DNA of 64,000 nt, taken from the NCBI GenBank assembly GCA_963377175.1, contig CAUJNA010000506.1, positions 1-64,000 on the forward strand, written 5' to 3'. Each line of letters starts with the position of its first letter. Position 1 is the stretch's first letter. This document shows positions 1 to 11,330 of the stretch, piece after piece. The position numbers were made by a program, and so were the translations under genes. This stretch comes from Effrenium voratum. Lineage: Eukaryota > Sar > Dinophyceae > Suessiales > Symbiodiniaceae. Below the pieces are notes generated by a model, which worked only from the letters and a program-made list of their open reading frames with translations, was not told where the DNA came from and did not search any database.

Positions 1-1310
1 CCCCTGTCGGAAGGGCCCAAAAGCGAGGGCACACAGAAAAGGATTGGTCATTTGCATAAGGATTCACTCTCAAATCCACGTGGAGCAAGTTTGCTAAAAG
101 TGTAAAAGCCAAGTCGGCTAAAAAGTAGACAGGCTTGGCAGTTGTGCGCGAGCAGTACAGCACGTAGACAGCCATGGGCAATGGCATGACTGCTCCCAGC
201 CTCGGTGCAACCTCAAGCGCCTGGTCACCTGTCATGGGAGACGCTACTAAGGCATCAACGCCTGACAACATATGCTGCCCTACTTCTGCTGAGCTGTGCT
301 CCGTGATGTATTGCGTGTACATGGGCATCTGACGCCAGAAGTTGCAGGCGGCGTCTTCCGGCATCGCCATGAGACGCGCTACCCAGAATTCAACCTCCGC
401 GTCTGGAGCGCTTGCAAAGCACGGAGGGCCCACCTGGGCTGGCAGGGCTTCCGGCAAAGGTGGCCGCGAAGCGAAGACATCGCTGACATGGCGCATGTGG
501 CGTCGAAACGCATCTGGGCTTGGCCCCCCCCACGAGCCAGGCGGAAGTGGACCTGCAGTCCGCGGCACCACTGCCGCGCCAACCGTTGGAGAGGCTAGGC
601 GTGGTCTTTGCAGAGGCGCAGGGTTGGGCGTCACAGCCTCCGGTGAATCAGCATCTAAGTCGATGACTGTTGGCACTGGAGCGGTTGAGAAATCAGAGAC
701 CGGATCAGATGACAAACCTCGCCAAGAAGCAGGAATGCGCCAACGCGGCGACATGGAAGCAGAGGCGGATGCGAGCGGGGCTGAGTCTGGCTCCTCCATC
801 CCACCAAGCATGCGCGCAGGCAGCGAGGCCACTTGTGAGCACGGAGGTTCTTTGCACGTTTCCCCGGCCACAGACCAACATCTGATAAGCTCAAAATGCC
901 CAACGGTGTTGCTCTCAGTGTACAAAAGAACTACTGCTCGCTGCTCCGGCGGCAGCTGAAGGCAAGCTGCAACTGCGGGCAAACTGACGACCTTAGGTTG
1001 GGTTCCCGGGAAGAAACGCACGCCGACCGCTGCTGGGTCATGCAGGATAAGTAAGCCGTTGCCAAACATTTCTGCATTGGCTTGCACAGTGGCGTTCACC
1101 TGCCATTCAGTCGTCAAACAGCCTGCCTCTACATCATCCGCGTCTGCCGAAGCCTGGTGCTCGCTGCACCGCAGCCAATCAGCAACGGCACTGCGGGCAG
1201 CGTCCACATTGCCAAGAGAGCCCGACAGCGAAAGCCAAAAGCATTGGCCGCCTCCGTCATTTGGCGATGGGACAAGCCCGTGAAAAGCGCAAAAATCACG
1301 CACAGCTCAA

Positions 1311-2060
1311 CACGGCGCTGAACCTTGCTGCGGCCCATCCACGGAAGCAGACACAAAGCGGACTTGCAATCCATCAGTGGGGACTTGGGCTTGCGCACCG
1401 GCAACGGCAATGTTACTGACTTGTGGCTCGGAGCGAGAAGCGCCAAAATCAGAACACGGCGCTGAACCTTGCTGCAGCTCAACCGCAAAAGCAGACACAC
1501 AGCGGACTTGCAATCCATCAGTGGGGACTTGGGCTTGCGCACCGGCAATGTTGCTCACTTGTGGCTCGGAGCCAGAAGTGCAAAAGTCACGCTCGGCTGA
1601 ACACGGCGCTGAACCTTGCTGCGGCCCATCCACGTAAGCAGACACAAAGCGGACGTGCAGTCCACCAGTGCAAACTTGGGCTTGCGCGCCGGCAACGGCA
1701 GTGGTACTCACTTGTGGCTCGGTGCCAGAACCGCAAAAGTCACGCACAGCTGAACACGGCGCTGAAGTGCTGCGGTCCATCCACGGACGCAGACACAAAG
1801 CGGACTTGCAATACATCGGTGCAAACTTGGGCTTGCGCACCAGCAACGGCAGTGCTGCTGACTTGTGGCTCGGTGCCAGAAGTGCAAAAGCCACGTGCAG
1901 CTGAACACGGCGCTGCACCGTGCTGCGGTCCATCCACACACGCAGACACGAACCGGACTTGCCATTCATCAATGGGGCTTTGGGCTTGCGCACCGGCAGC
2001 GGCAGTATTGCTCACTTGTGGCTCGGAGCCAGACAGCGAGCCCATGGGCAAATTGCTGGT
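1311..2060 (-). repeat. In-frame coding tandem repeats (144-153 bp units)
   Basis: Copies of CACGGCGCTG-anchored units start at 1311, 1455, 1602, 1755 and 1906, so spacings are 144, 147, 153 and 151 bp. Three spacings are multiples of three; the fourth contains the 2-nt deletion. On the minus strand each unit encodes a 48-51 residue repeat containing GSEPQVSN, GAQAQVPTDGLQVRFVSA and DGPQQGSAPC. Preservation of frame between diverged copies supports minus-strand coding. Confidence 0.85.
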
Positions 2061-2384
2061 CATCCTTGTCTTGACATGCGACAATCCTCCATTGGGTCCT
2101 AACACCAGGACATCGCCTGGCTCCTCGACAAGCGATGCAAAAATGGAATGCTGAAATTGGCTTGCGCTGGCAGGCTCACTGAACACACCTGTCTGATCTG
2201 ACGAGTCAAAGGGCGGTGATTGAGCCAACGAGAAAGCTGGGTGTGAACACAACAATGTGTCCGCACGCTGAATGAAAATCATGGCCACGCACATGAGCGC
2301 CTTTGCCTTCAACACTTGCCTTTCTGACTTGCAGGCTGCCTTCGCAGCGAGGCATGCTGCCAACAGAAGGCCAACGGCTTGTGC

Positions 2385-3160
2385 CAACAACACCTGAGGA
2401 AACAACACTATGCAACGGCACCAACTTTGAAAGAAAGTAACGAAAGGCACAGCAGAGTGTGGGCGGCCAGGGCCTTTGCGGGTATCAATGTTTGACTGCC
2501 GAGGCGGCGCAGAAGGGGGGCGAGAGTGTGGCAGGAAAGGCGGGCTCGGGGGAAGGTCGTCAGCCATCATCTGCAGGAAGAACATTGGGGCGGGCATGAG
2601 GGCAGGCATGAGGGCAGGCACGGCATATGGCGCCGGCCGCACGCTGTTCAGGCAGCGTCCAAGCTGAACGACACAGGCAACACTGACCGCAGCGCAAGCC
2701 AGCAATCTCAGCTTCGAGCGCCGTGCGCGTTTCCTTTCTGACTTGAAGGCTTCCTGCCCAGCAAGGGCTACTGCTAACAGCAGGCCAACAGCTTGCGCCA
2801 ACAACAGCTGAGGAAACGGCAGGCCAACAGCTTGCGCCAACAACAACTGAGGAAACAACACTATGCAACGGCACCAACTCTGGAAGAAAGCGACAAAAGG
2901 CACACCAGAGTGTGGCAGGACAGCGCCTTTGCAGGTCTCATCGTTTGACTGCCGAGTGTGTGGCAGGAAAGGCGGGCTCAGGGGAATGTGGTCAGCCATC
3001 ATCTGCGGGAAGAACATTGGGGCAGGCATCAGCGCGGGCACGGCGTATGGCACCGGCCGCGCACTGTTCAGGCAGCGGGCAAGCTGAGCGACACAGGCGA
3101 CACTGATCGCAGCGCAGGCCAGCAAACTTAGCTTGGAGCGCCGTGCACGTGCGCCACTCA
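2385..3160 (-). repeat. 420 bp in-frame segmental duplication plus 36 bp tandem duplication
   Basis: The block around 3117-3150 (minus-strand peptide ARRSKLSLLACAAISVAC) recurs 420 bp away around 2697-2730 as ARRSKLRLLACAAVSVAC, i.e. exactly 140 codons apart. A further 36 bp tandem duplication at about 2784-2855 encodes FPQLLLAQAVGL twice, and a third partial copy of that motif lies near 2390. All offsets are multiples of three, supporting translation on the minus strand. Confidence 0.8.
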
Positions 3161-3203
3161 ATGCCTCCAGGTGCGCCAGCGCGCGCGAGGGCAAAACACA
3201 CAT

Positions 3204-5100
3204 GACCAGCAGCCTGCCTTCAGCTCCACTTTGTCAGCGTTTCCCTCCAGAACATCATCCTGGGCAGCGCGTCAAAGGGCAAATGAACGGGCAGCTAAAA
3301 AAGCACCTGCCGTTGACACGTAAAACCCCAAAACCAGTGAAGCGTTGGGGAAAGAAACTAGCCCTTCGCAGCTTGCGCTCTCACTGCGAGCGCCTCCTCT
3401 GCAGCGCCGAGCTTTGCCTCTGCGTCGGTCGCCTCAGCACTCAGAACAGCGCGTTCAGCCGCAAAAGGGCGAGGCTTGGACCCAGGAAGTCAGACCCAGC
3501 TGATATGAGTTTTGTATTTGCTGACTGCATGGCCCTCAACCCAAATATTGGATGTAATATCAGGTGGGTCCGACTTTCTGGGTAAAAAGTTCGTCTCAAG
3601 GACAATTGTCAGCTTTGGTCTGGGGCTACAGCGTCCTGAGCTCGAACCTGCACTCCGGGCGCTGCAGGCAAGTGGCAAAACGCAGGATACGGTGTGTTGG
3701 CAAGCTGCTCGCCACACAAAACATTGCCGCAACGCTAGGGCCAGGATGACACGCGTGCGCACAGTCTTTCAGTCAATTTGGGCAACACTATATCGAGCGA
3801 CGCCTGTCCTGCAGTGTTTCCAGCGGAGGGAGATCCTGGAGCGCAGGGCCAGCAATTCTACCTCAGCCCTGTTTCCCTTAGCAAGGCCTCCCAATCGTCC
3901 TGAGACTGCTCCTGAGCCCAGAGGACACGAACTCATGTTTGTTGAGTACCGGGGCTGCCTCTTGGCACAGAAACGCAATGTGGGGATGTGTCACACGTGG
4001 CCCCCTACAAGTGGACACAAGTGGCTAGCTTGCTTTGGGATTCCTGTTAGAAACACGGCTCCTACTTTTGTTTTGGCACACTTCCACATCACCCGACGCC
4101 AAGTGCCTCGTCACACATGTCGGCCCACGCCGAACGCTTTGGTGGCACCTCTGGCAATGCAAGTTTGCTCAGGACACGACGCTCAGCGGTGAGGGCAGGC
4201 CTCATTCTTGCACTCGCGCGAGGACATTGCCGGGAACGACCTCGGTGCAAAAGCAGGGAAGAGACCGCGAACAACTTTGCACGGCAGCAGGTGCGCAGCA
4301 TCCAAGGTCTTGTCAGTGGAGCTGGGCCCGAAATTGCAAAGAAAAGGCTTGTTGCTTGACACGGCGAAGGCTGCAGAATCTCAGATGGCCTCTCCTAGCT
4401 CTTCCTTCAAAACTGCCATGAAATCCCCTAACCTATTGCTGGTGTTTGCGATGGAGGGGGGGAAGAAAAGCCAGTTCTACTGATTGCGTGGATCACACAC
4501 AGGCGCCGTCCCATGTCCACGCTAAACCGACCACTAAGTTCGAATAATAGTGTCCTGGCCGCGTGGAGCGTTTAATGGCACCTCAGGCTTCTCCAGCCAC
4601 AAGCCCAGGAGAACACGTTGCTCAAGGATTGCTCAGCTCTTTCCTCAGAAGCATGTTCAACAGAGCGTGGCCGGGGAAAAGGCTGAGGACGCAGGATGGA
4701 CGCGCGCAGAGGCGTGCGGATGGGTGGATGGGACGGCATGCTCCCTCCCGCCATAGGCCTTCACGGCTGACCGCGTTTAGAGTTCAACATGCCGGCGCCC
4801 AGCTCTGCCAAAGTGGTGAGCAGGGTCTGCTGCACCCCACCACCTGCGCCAACAAAGGACAATGATTGTCAAAGGCTGGCCCGCAGAAGGGCAACACAGC
4901 GTAGCGTGACATCCTTGAAATGCAAGGCGGCCCTATTGCCGCTGCCCGTCGTGATCACTCACAGAGGTACTAAGCCACAACCACACCCGGTGAATCTAAA
5001 GAAGGTGCGCTGTCCATCCACTACCTTCCACTCACCCTCGTGAAGTTAGGGTGTTGGCAGCAGCTCGCACCAACTTCTTTCGAGCCACCCTGCAACAGGG
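3204..5100. other. No supported gene; contains a hairpin at 3478-3587
   Basis: Open frames exist here on both strands, but none shows a recognisable family, repeat-phase constraint or clean exon flanks. The only structure seen is an imperfect inverted repeat: CCCAGGAAGTCAGACCCAGC at about 3481 is mirrored by the complement of the stretch at 3559-3584, with a loop of about 53 nt. The region lies upstream of the left-hand gene and may hold its promoter or untranslated region. Confidence 0.4.
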
Positions 5101-5127
5101 TCTAGGCTGGTAGGTAGGCCGACACCG

Positions 5128-5331
5128 CCTGTGTGTATGTATGTATGCATGTACGCATGCATGAATGTATGTATGTTTGTTTGTTTGTTTGTTTGTTTGT
5201 TTGTTTGTTTGTTTGTTTGTTTGTATGAGTGTGTGTGTGTATGTATGTATGTATGTATGTATGTATGTATGTATGTATGTATGTATGTATGTATGTATGT
5301 ATGTATGTATGTATGTATGTATGTGTGTGTG

Positions 5332-5363
<32 letters not shown>

Positions 5364-5590
5364 TGTATGTATGTATGTATGTATGTATGTATGTATGTAT
5401 GTATGTATGTATGTATGTATATGTGTGTGTGCATGCATGCATGCATGCATGTATGTATGTGTGTGTGTGTGCCTGTTTGCGTGTGCATTTATGTGTGTAT
5501 ATGCATGTATGTACGTATGTACGTATGTATGCATGCATGTGTATGTAGTATGTAGTATCTAGTATGTGTGTGTGTGTATGTTGGTAGGTA
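5128..5590. repeat. ATGT/TGTT microsatellite
   Basis: Long runs of (TGTT)n at about 5173-5223 and (ATGT)n at about 5240-5460, interrupted by short GTGTGT and GCAT blocks. The long ORFs that read through it (MYVCMYVCM- and THIHTYIH-type peptides) are artefacts of a tetranucleotide repeat. Confidence 0.97.
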
Positions 5591-5649
5591 GGTATGTACG
5601 CGTGCGCGCAGCCATGCTGATCGGACTCCGTGATTCCGTGATTCATCTC

Positions 5650-6415
5650 AACGCGACCCCCCCCCCCCAAACTGTGCTGGATTGTTAAGTGGCTAACTGG
5701 CCCTCCCCCCGATTGCTAACTTGTTAACTTCCCCCCCCCCCTGCTAGATTGTTAACTTGCTAACTGGCCCTCCCCCGTGGCTAACTGGCCCTCCCCCCGA
5801 TTGCTAACTTGTTAACTTCCCCCCCCCCCCTGCTAGATTGTTAACTTGCTAACTGGCCCTCCCCCCCGATTGCTAACTTGTTAACTTGCTACCTGGCCTT
5901 CCCCCCGGAAGGAGTGCTGACTTGTCAACTTGCTGACTTCCGCCCCCCCTCGCCCCCTCCCCTCCGACTTTGCTAACTTGCTAACTGGCCCTTCCCTCTC
6001 TCAGGATTGCTAACTTGCTAACTTGCTAACAGACCCTCGCCCCCCCCCCCCCGAAGGATTGCTAACTTCTGAACTTGCTAACTGGCCCTCCCCCCCGAAG
6101 GATTGCTAACTTGTTAACTTGCTAACCCCCCCCCCCCGACTTCACTAACTTGTTAACTTGTTAACTTGCTAACTGGCCCTCCCCCCCGAAGCATTGCTTC
6201 GCTAACTTGTTAACTTGCTAACCCCCCCCCCCCGCCACCGACTTCACTAACTTGTTAACTTGCTAACTGGCCCTCCCCCCTAACTTGTTAACTTGCTAAC
6301 CCCCCCTCCCCCCCTCCGACTTTACTAACTTGTTAACTTGCTAACTGGCCCTCCCCCCCCCCCCGAAGGATTGCTAACTTGTTAACTTGCTAACTGGCCA
6401 CCCCCGGTTGGCCCT
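5650..6415. repeat. C-run minisatellite with GCTAACTTGTTAACTTGCTAA core
   Basis: A degenerate tandem array in which a core reading TTGCTAACTTGTTAACTTGC is followed by TAACTGGCCCTCCCCCC and often CGAAGGA. Unit length varies (about 40-70 bp), mainly through gain or loss of TAACTTG blocks and through C-run length (5 to 14 Cs). No coding potential seen. Confidence 0.93.
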
Positions 6416-8205
6416 GGGGCCTACGTGTGTGTGCTTGTAAAACGGTTTTATTTTTTTTTGATCCTGATTTATTTATTTGTTGATCCTGAATTAATTTTTT
6501 TTTGATGCGCATGCCGGCTGAAACCGGCTTTCAAACACAAGCGGAGCGGCCAAACGAGCGGCGAATTAGGGGGCTACCTTTCGTGAAATGTGCCTTGGCG
6601 AGGGCTGAGTGAAGCACTGCTTCCCGTTGAGGTTTTGCTACTTGAGGTCCGAGGCGCACAAATGAGGCACATCGCGTCGCCGGCCATGCAATTCATCTTG
6701 CAACTCTGCGACGACTTGGCGGTAGTGATCCTGCGCATTCTCAGGGAAGGGTTAGAAAATCGAATGGATTTGCGGCTCCTGCCCCACAAGTGCTATCTCC
6801 GGTTACTCGGGTTTATTGGGATGGCCATCAACACACCAGGTTCCCCGCTGCAAAACAAACCCGTCCAAGATCGCAGGATCGCCACCCTTGGCGATGCGGC
6901 TCTGCAAATGCAGGATCTGCTTCCTCGTTAAGTCCTGCCACAGCCCGTCAGATCAACTGTTCCCTTGCGGTTACATTGCCACATCCCCCCGGAGCCTGCG
7001 ACATCTCTTCCACTGATGGCGAAGCTTCCAAGGGGGCAGTCCGACAGTCCTGGCAGCCGCAGTGTGGTTTGTCACAGCCAACTTTGCTGTTCAGCATGTC
7101 AGGTCTGAGAATGTCTTGCAAACCAATGTTGTTTCGGACCTTCGGATTTTAAGACTGGCGACTTGCAATGTGAGAAGTGGATTGCGCTGTTCATCTTCTA
7201 ATTTCATCAGACCGCCGTTTTCATATGCTGCTCCTGGTATCTAGGGTGAGCAGGTCCTAGTCCGCAAACGATTGAAACAAACCTTCACAAACCCCACATA
7301 ATCCCACCCCCCTGCTGACAAGGTGCATAATCATCACCCACTGGATTGAATTTTCCGCGGATGGTGCGCGTAACGTCCTTCCACAAAGGCAGATTTGGCG
7401 GCTAACACGGAAACATGTCAGGCCACTTATGCATTTTCACGGTCCTGCTGGCTGCGCGTTGTCATAGGTTAAGGCAATGCCCTAAAACGATCGCCGCGGA
7501 CGTGTCTGCTTGGGCACCCTCAAACGGCAGCGGATGAACTTCATGTTTTGGCTCATGTACGGTGTTCCTTGTTTTCGTTCCAAGCACGACCGCTGCAAGT
7601 GTTCCCAGTTTTCGTTTAAAACCACAAGCCTCATAGTGAATCCAGTCTCATTATTGTTCCAATTTCGCGCCCTCCGGCCACGAAATTCTTCACATTTGGG
7701 CATGGCCGCTGTACAACATTCATCGAACATGCGTCAGCCCAAGTTGTCGCACCCCCCCCCCCCGGCAAGGACCCACCCAACGACAAAATCAAAAAACGCC
7801 GTGTCAACGAGAACGTAATCAACAAAAACAAGTAATGCAACGTACTCGATCACTGAACATAGTGATGCAACAAAGGCTGACATGGCCGCATGGGTCAACA
7901 GCGGCCCACTGGGCCACTGAGACGGCCGCTGCGCCGCCCCCAAGCGCTCCGGAACGCTGCGCGCAAAAGAAACTGCCTCCTTGCTCAGCAGTTGTCTGAC
8001 TTGCGCACACGCGGGAACCAAACTTTGGGAAACGCATGCGTTTCTTCGGGTTGCTTGGCGGCTGGCGCACCAGCTTTTGCAGCGCGCGCCTATGCCTGTG
8101 GAAACAACTCCCCATTGCCGCTTGAGTGTTCCTAGCCTGCAGTCGAACAGTGCACAACGGTGCTCAATATTGCACAACCCCGGAGGGATACATTCCAAGC
8201 ACTGC
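6416..8205. other. No supported gene
   Basis: About 1.8 kb with several short open frames in both directions but no family signature, no exon islands with AG|G flanks that continue one another, and no repeats beyond short T-runs near 6450-6500. A small GCCGGCTGAAACCGGC hairpin lies near 6512. Confidence 0.4.
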
Positions 8206-10130
8206 TCAGGAAACGGTGTTGTTACTCTTTCTTGGGGAGGGGCGGGCGGCGAGCGATATTAGCCAACGCCAGCTCGGCTCATGAAGGTCCGTCCTGTCGC
8301 GCCCGCGGCATCCCTTGACCGCCACCCCAGCAGAGGCTAAGAGTTGTGGTCCAGACTGAGACTGGCCTTTGTTTTTTGCAACGCGCCTTTTTCCCAAAAC
8401 CCCCCCATTAGGGATGCTTCCGGGCATCCTGTTGGTGTACCGGACAGCCTCCGGGTACGATGCGCACAGGGGTGCGCCCCTCACCGGCAAGGCAGGCGGG
8501 AGGCGAGGGGCTGTAGGGGGGCAGGAACGCACTGGCCCGGAGCCGCGCAGGCGCCGTGGCGCGGGCAAGGGCGCGCACAAAGGATGCCGCTTCCTCGCCC
8601 CAGCGCCCTCCAACCTCCACAGCGAGGACAACCAAACGGCAGCGATCTGACCGCAAAAGCTCTGGGTATGTTCGTTCCTTGCGGCGGCGCGCCAAAGCCA
8701 GCGTTGCGCCTGCGTACCGTCCGCCGCGCCGGTTGGGCACTCCCTCGCCAGACCAGGGCGACACCAAGGTGGTGTCGACAGCAAGCTGCTGGCCATTCCA
8801 AAGCTGTGGCTGGCAAAAGGGCCTGACTGGGAGTGCAGCATGGCTTGGCCAGCCGGATCCAAGCCTCCAAGCAAGACTGCCTGGCAGTGGGCTAGCACGG
8901 CGTGCGCAGCTGTGGCCAGTCGGGTGGGCTCCACCCCACAGATTGCAACTTTTCCGAAGCACGGTAATTGTTTTTCCGCTGCGCGGGCCGGCGCAGCCTG
9001 AGGCTGCCGTGCGCTGCGCTGAATGCAGCCCCGACCCCTTGAAGGACAATGGCAACTGCGCGATGGCGCAGGCTGGGTCGGGACTGCCGTCACGGCCAAG
9101 CAAGGGGCTTGGAGGTCCTCAAGTTCCGGCACGCGCCGCAAAAGCGCATCGTGGCGCGTCCGGGATTGCAGGAGCTGGGCTTGCACAAAAGCATCTGAAC
9201 CCACAGGCACACCTAGCACAGCCAACCCCTGTGCCTCTGGGGGAAGGGAGCCTGCCCAAACCCAGCACGATTGGTCGGGGAAGCCGGGCTGGCCGAGGTT
9301 GGGCGGACACCGCCCTGCTGCACGCGCCTTTCCTTGGTTGAGCTGGATGTGGCAGTGCTCTGCCAAGTGGCGAGCCAGCACCTGAAAGGCTGGCCCTGCC
9401 CGCTCAGGAGTTGTGAGCGCATACGTGTCATCAAGGAAGGCAGCTATGCGCTCGCCAGCTGGCAGCTCGGCAGGCAATATGCGGGATGCGCCTGGTGTCT
9501 CCAACAAACCCCCCAACATGGACTGGCGGCTGACGGTGTCAAACGCACCCACCCCGTCAACAGACAGCAAGGTGGCCTCAGGGTTCGATTCAAAAAACGC
9601 CGTCAACAGGTGCACCACACTTTCGGTTATGGCTGGCACACGTCCTGAAACACTGATGCATTCTGCTGTGCAAGGGTGCGGGCGACCAGGCGCCGCGTGA
9701 AATCGTTGGGTTTCACGGGGGGTCCGGGCAGTGGCGACAAGTTGCAACACTTGCACAAACCGGTCTGACGCCTCCTCATCGTCCAGCAAGACACGGGCGA
9801 CCTCGGCAGTTCGGCCTTTCTAGCACGCCGTAAGTTAGCAAGGACAATTTCAGGCAGGAGGTGGGCGGGCTCGTCCGGTTGGAAGTCGATGACGGCCGGG
9901 TCAAGTGTCTGGTACGGTTGTGTCGGGCGCTGGGCCGGATCCCGAAGGTCCGCCAAGGTCTCAGGCGTGCCTGAAGGATGATAGCCCAACAGCGCACAAG
10001 GCCTTCGACACAACGGACGGGCCGGACAATGGCCTTGGAGATGCATGAGCTGCATGAGTCATTTGTCACGCGCAACCGCCGGACCAAAGGGAGCAGCTTG
10101 ACAAAGTTGAGCAATGGGCGGCTGTTCAAG
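8206..10130 (-). mobile_element. Degraded LINE-type reverse transcriptase fragment
   Basis: Minus-strand frames encode parts of a non-LTR retrotransposon reverse transcriptase of the kind abundant in dinoflagellates. An N-terminal piece (about 10055-9650) contains EIVLANLRRARKA and, in another frame, RRLVARTLAQQ. The long frame 9789-8206 contains LLDDEEASDRFVQVLQLVA, motif A as SVDGVGAFDTVSRQSML (near 9530-9575) and the catalytic FLDDTYALTT (near 9420-9445), then IQLNQGKARA and a LGVPVGSDAFVQ block. Motif A and FLDD are only about 30 residues apart, so the finger/palm segment normally between them is deleted. Frameshifts near 9790 and in the C-terminal part show it is dead. Confidence 0.85.
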
Positions 10131-10480
10131 CAAAACTACTCCACTTGATCGTGAGGGCACGAAGCATGTCTGCGATAAGCGCACGCGGCTTGCCTAGGAA
10201 GCTGACGCGCCAGGTTGTCGCAATTGCCCTGCTCGACTTGTGAACGCGACTGTTGCGACTACCAAACTGAGACATACTTCCATCGTCCAATGTTTGAGTG
10301 TTTTACTTCGAGTTTGTTCGCATTTGGTTTTGTAACCGTTTTGTTTTGGAGAGTGCCAGGGCAAAGGGGCTGGATGCAACCGACTTCCTGCTGGCCAAGG
10401 CGAAGACGAATGGGCCGACGCTTTGGGTCTCTTCCTTGGGCGTGTGCTGCCCTTGAGCCGTGTGACGTTGAAGCCACCCG
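10131..10480. other. No supported gene between the two RT fragments
   Basis: Short spacer with no frame that continues either reverse transcriptase fragment and no recognisable element ends. Confidence 0.35.
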
Positions 10481-11190
10481 TGTGTTATGTTGAGAGCGCC
10501 TCCGCATTTCCTATAACGGCCTTTGCGCAAAGTTTTGCTCCTTCTGCCACGCCTGCCATAGCAGTGTTGCCAACCTGCGCCGATCGCGCTGGGGAGCCGC
10601 TACGGGAGAGATGCGTCGGCTTGTCCTGTGGAGCGAATTGATGCGGCGTGTCAGCCGTACCAAGATGCACTCCCGACCTACGCTGCAAAGCTTTGCGTCT
10701 GCTCAGGGGGCCGGACACGCAGGGGACGTGTGGGCCCGGGCAGAAACGCAGTACAGCAACAACAGCCAAGCAGCTTGGAGATCCGGCAAGCCGGGGAGCT
10801 GGTCAAGAAGGGCGCCGCTGAGGGCAGCAAGGCTGGCAGCGACGAACTCACCAGTCTCGAAGGGTGCCAGGGACACGCAGGCCGCGCTGAGCGCTAGGGG
10901 GGAGCGCGTTGTCCCCAACTCAAACCCTTGCAGAGTGAGGTAGCTGTTGAGTGCCAGCTGGCAGCACCGCCCGCCGCGTTCCAAACTCGGGCCTTTCCCG
11001 CATTGAGCCGGATGCACGTGTGAACGAACAAGTGGTGCTCCAAACAAGGGAGGAGGAGAAGGATGACCCAGTCCGGCTGCTGCGAACGGACATTGAGGTC
11101 ATCGAGAAAGCCGACACGCACGGCGGGGTGGAGCTCCCGGTCAAAGGCGCAGAGAGCGGGGTGGAGCCCACAACGAAAGCAAAGAGCGCA
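10481..11190 (-). mobile_element. Second reverse transcriptase fragment (motif C to thumb)
   Basis: Minus-strand peptides read ALCAFDRELHPAVRVGFLDD (near 11160-11100), then IRLNAGKARVWNAAGG (near 11010-10975), and further downstream LPDLQAAWLLLLYCVSARAH (near 10790-10730). These correspond to the FLDD catalytic motif and the following LNxGKxRxWNxxG and DLQxAWLLL blocks of the same RT family as the neighbouring fragment. The pieces lie in different frames and motif A is absent, so this is a truncated, frameshifted copy. Because it repeats motif C it is a separate insertion, not the missing part of the 8.2-10.1 kb copy. Confidence 0.8.
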
Positions 11191-11330
11191 GGAGCATTTT
11201 GCGTTGCAAATCTATTGCGATTCGCGTTTCAGGGGTCGTCGCTTCGAGGTGTTCTGCTTGGAATGCGCGCGCAAGCGTTTCCTCGAATGTCGTCTTCGTT
11301 GGCCCTGTCGAGGGTCATGACAAGAAACGC

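Larger units (their letters stand above)
1..3203 (-). pseudogene. Decayed repeat-rich gene with OTU-like cysteine protease domain, open at left edge
   Basis: Minus-strand reading frame running from a Met at 3203 leftwards past position 1. The segment 3203-1740 is open for 487 codons; the frame then shifts near 1761-1775, where a repeat unit lacks 2 nt relative to its sister copies. The shifted frame is open to a TGA at 1307-1309, where sister repeats read TCA, and after it the same frame is open for 435 codons to the window edge. The N-terminal part has duplicated hydrophobic blocks, the middle has about five 48-51-residue repeats, and the downstream part contains NDGGGQCFWLSL (Cys codon 1241-1243) and, about 115 codons later, VGHFELI (His codon 896-898). 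That spacing of a DGxxxCF-like Cys motif and a GHFE-like His motif resembles OTU-type cysteine proteases; this is inference from motif. It could be a retroelement-borne ORF or a host gene. The two lesions could also be assembly errors. Confidence 0.55.

Noticed and set aside
5032..5670. Long ORFs of 100-212 codons on both strands
   Set aside because: They translate a tetranucleotide repeat (MYVC/THIH periodicity) and exist in several frames at once.
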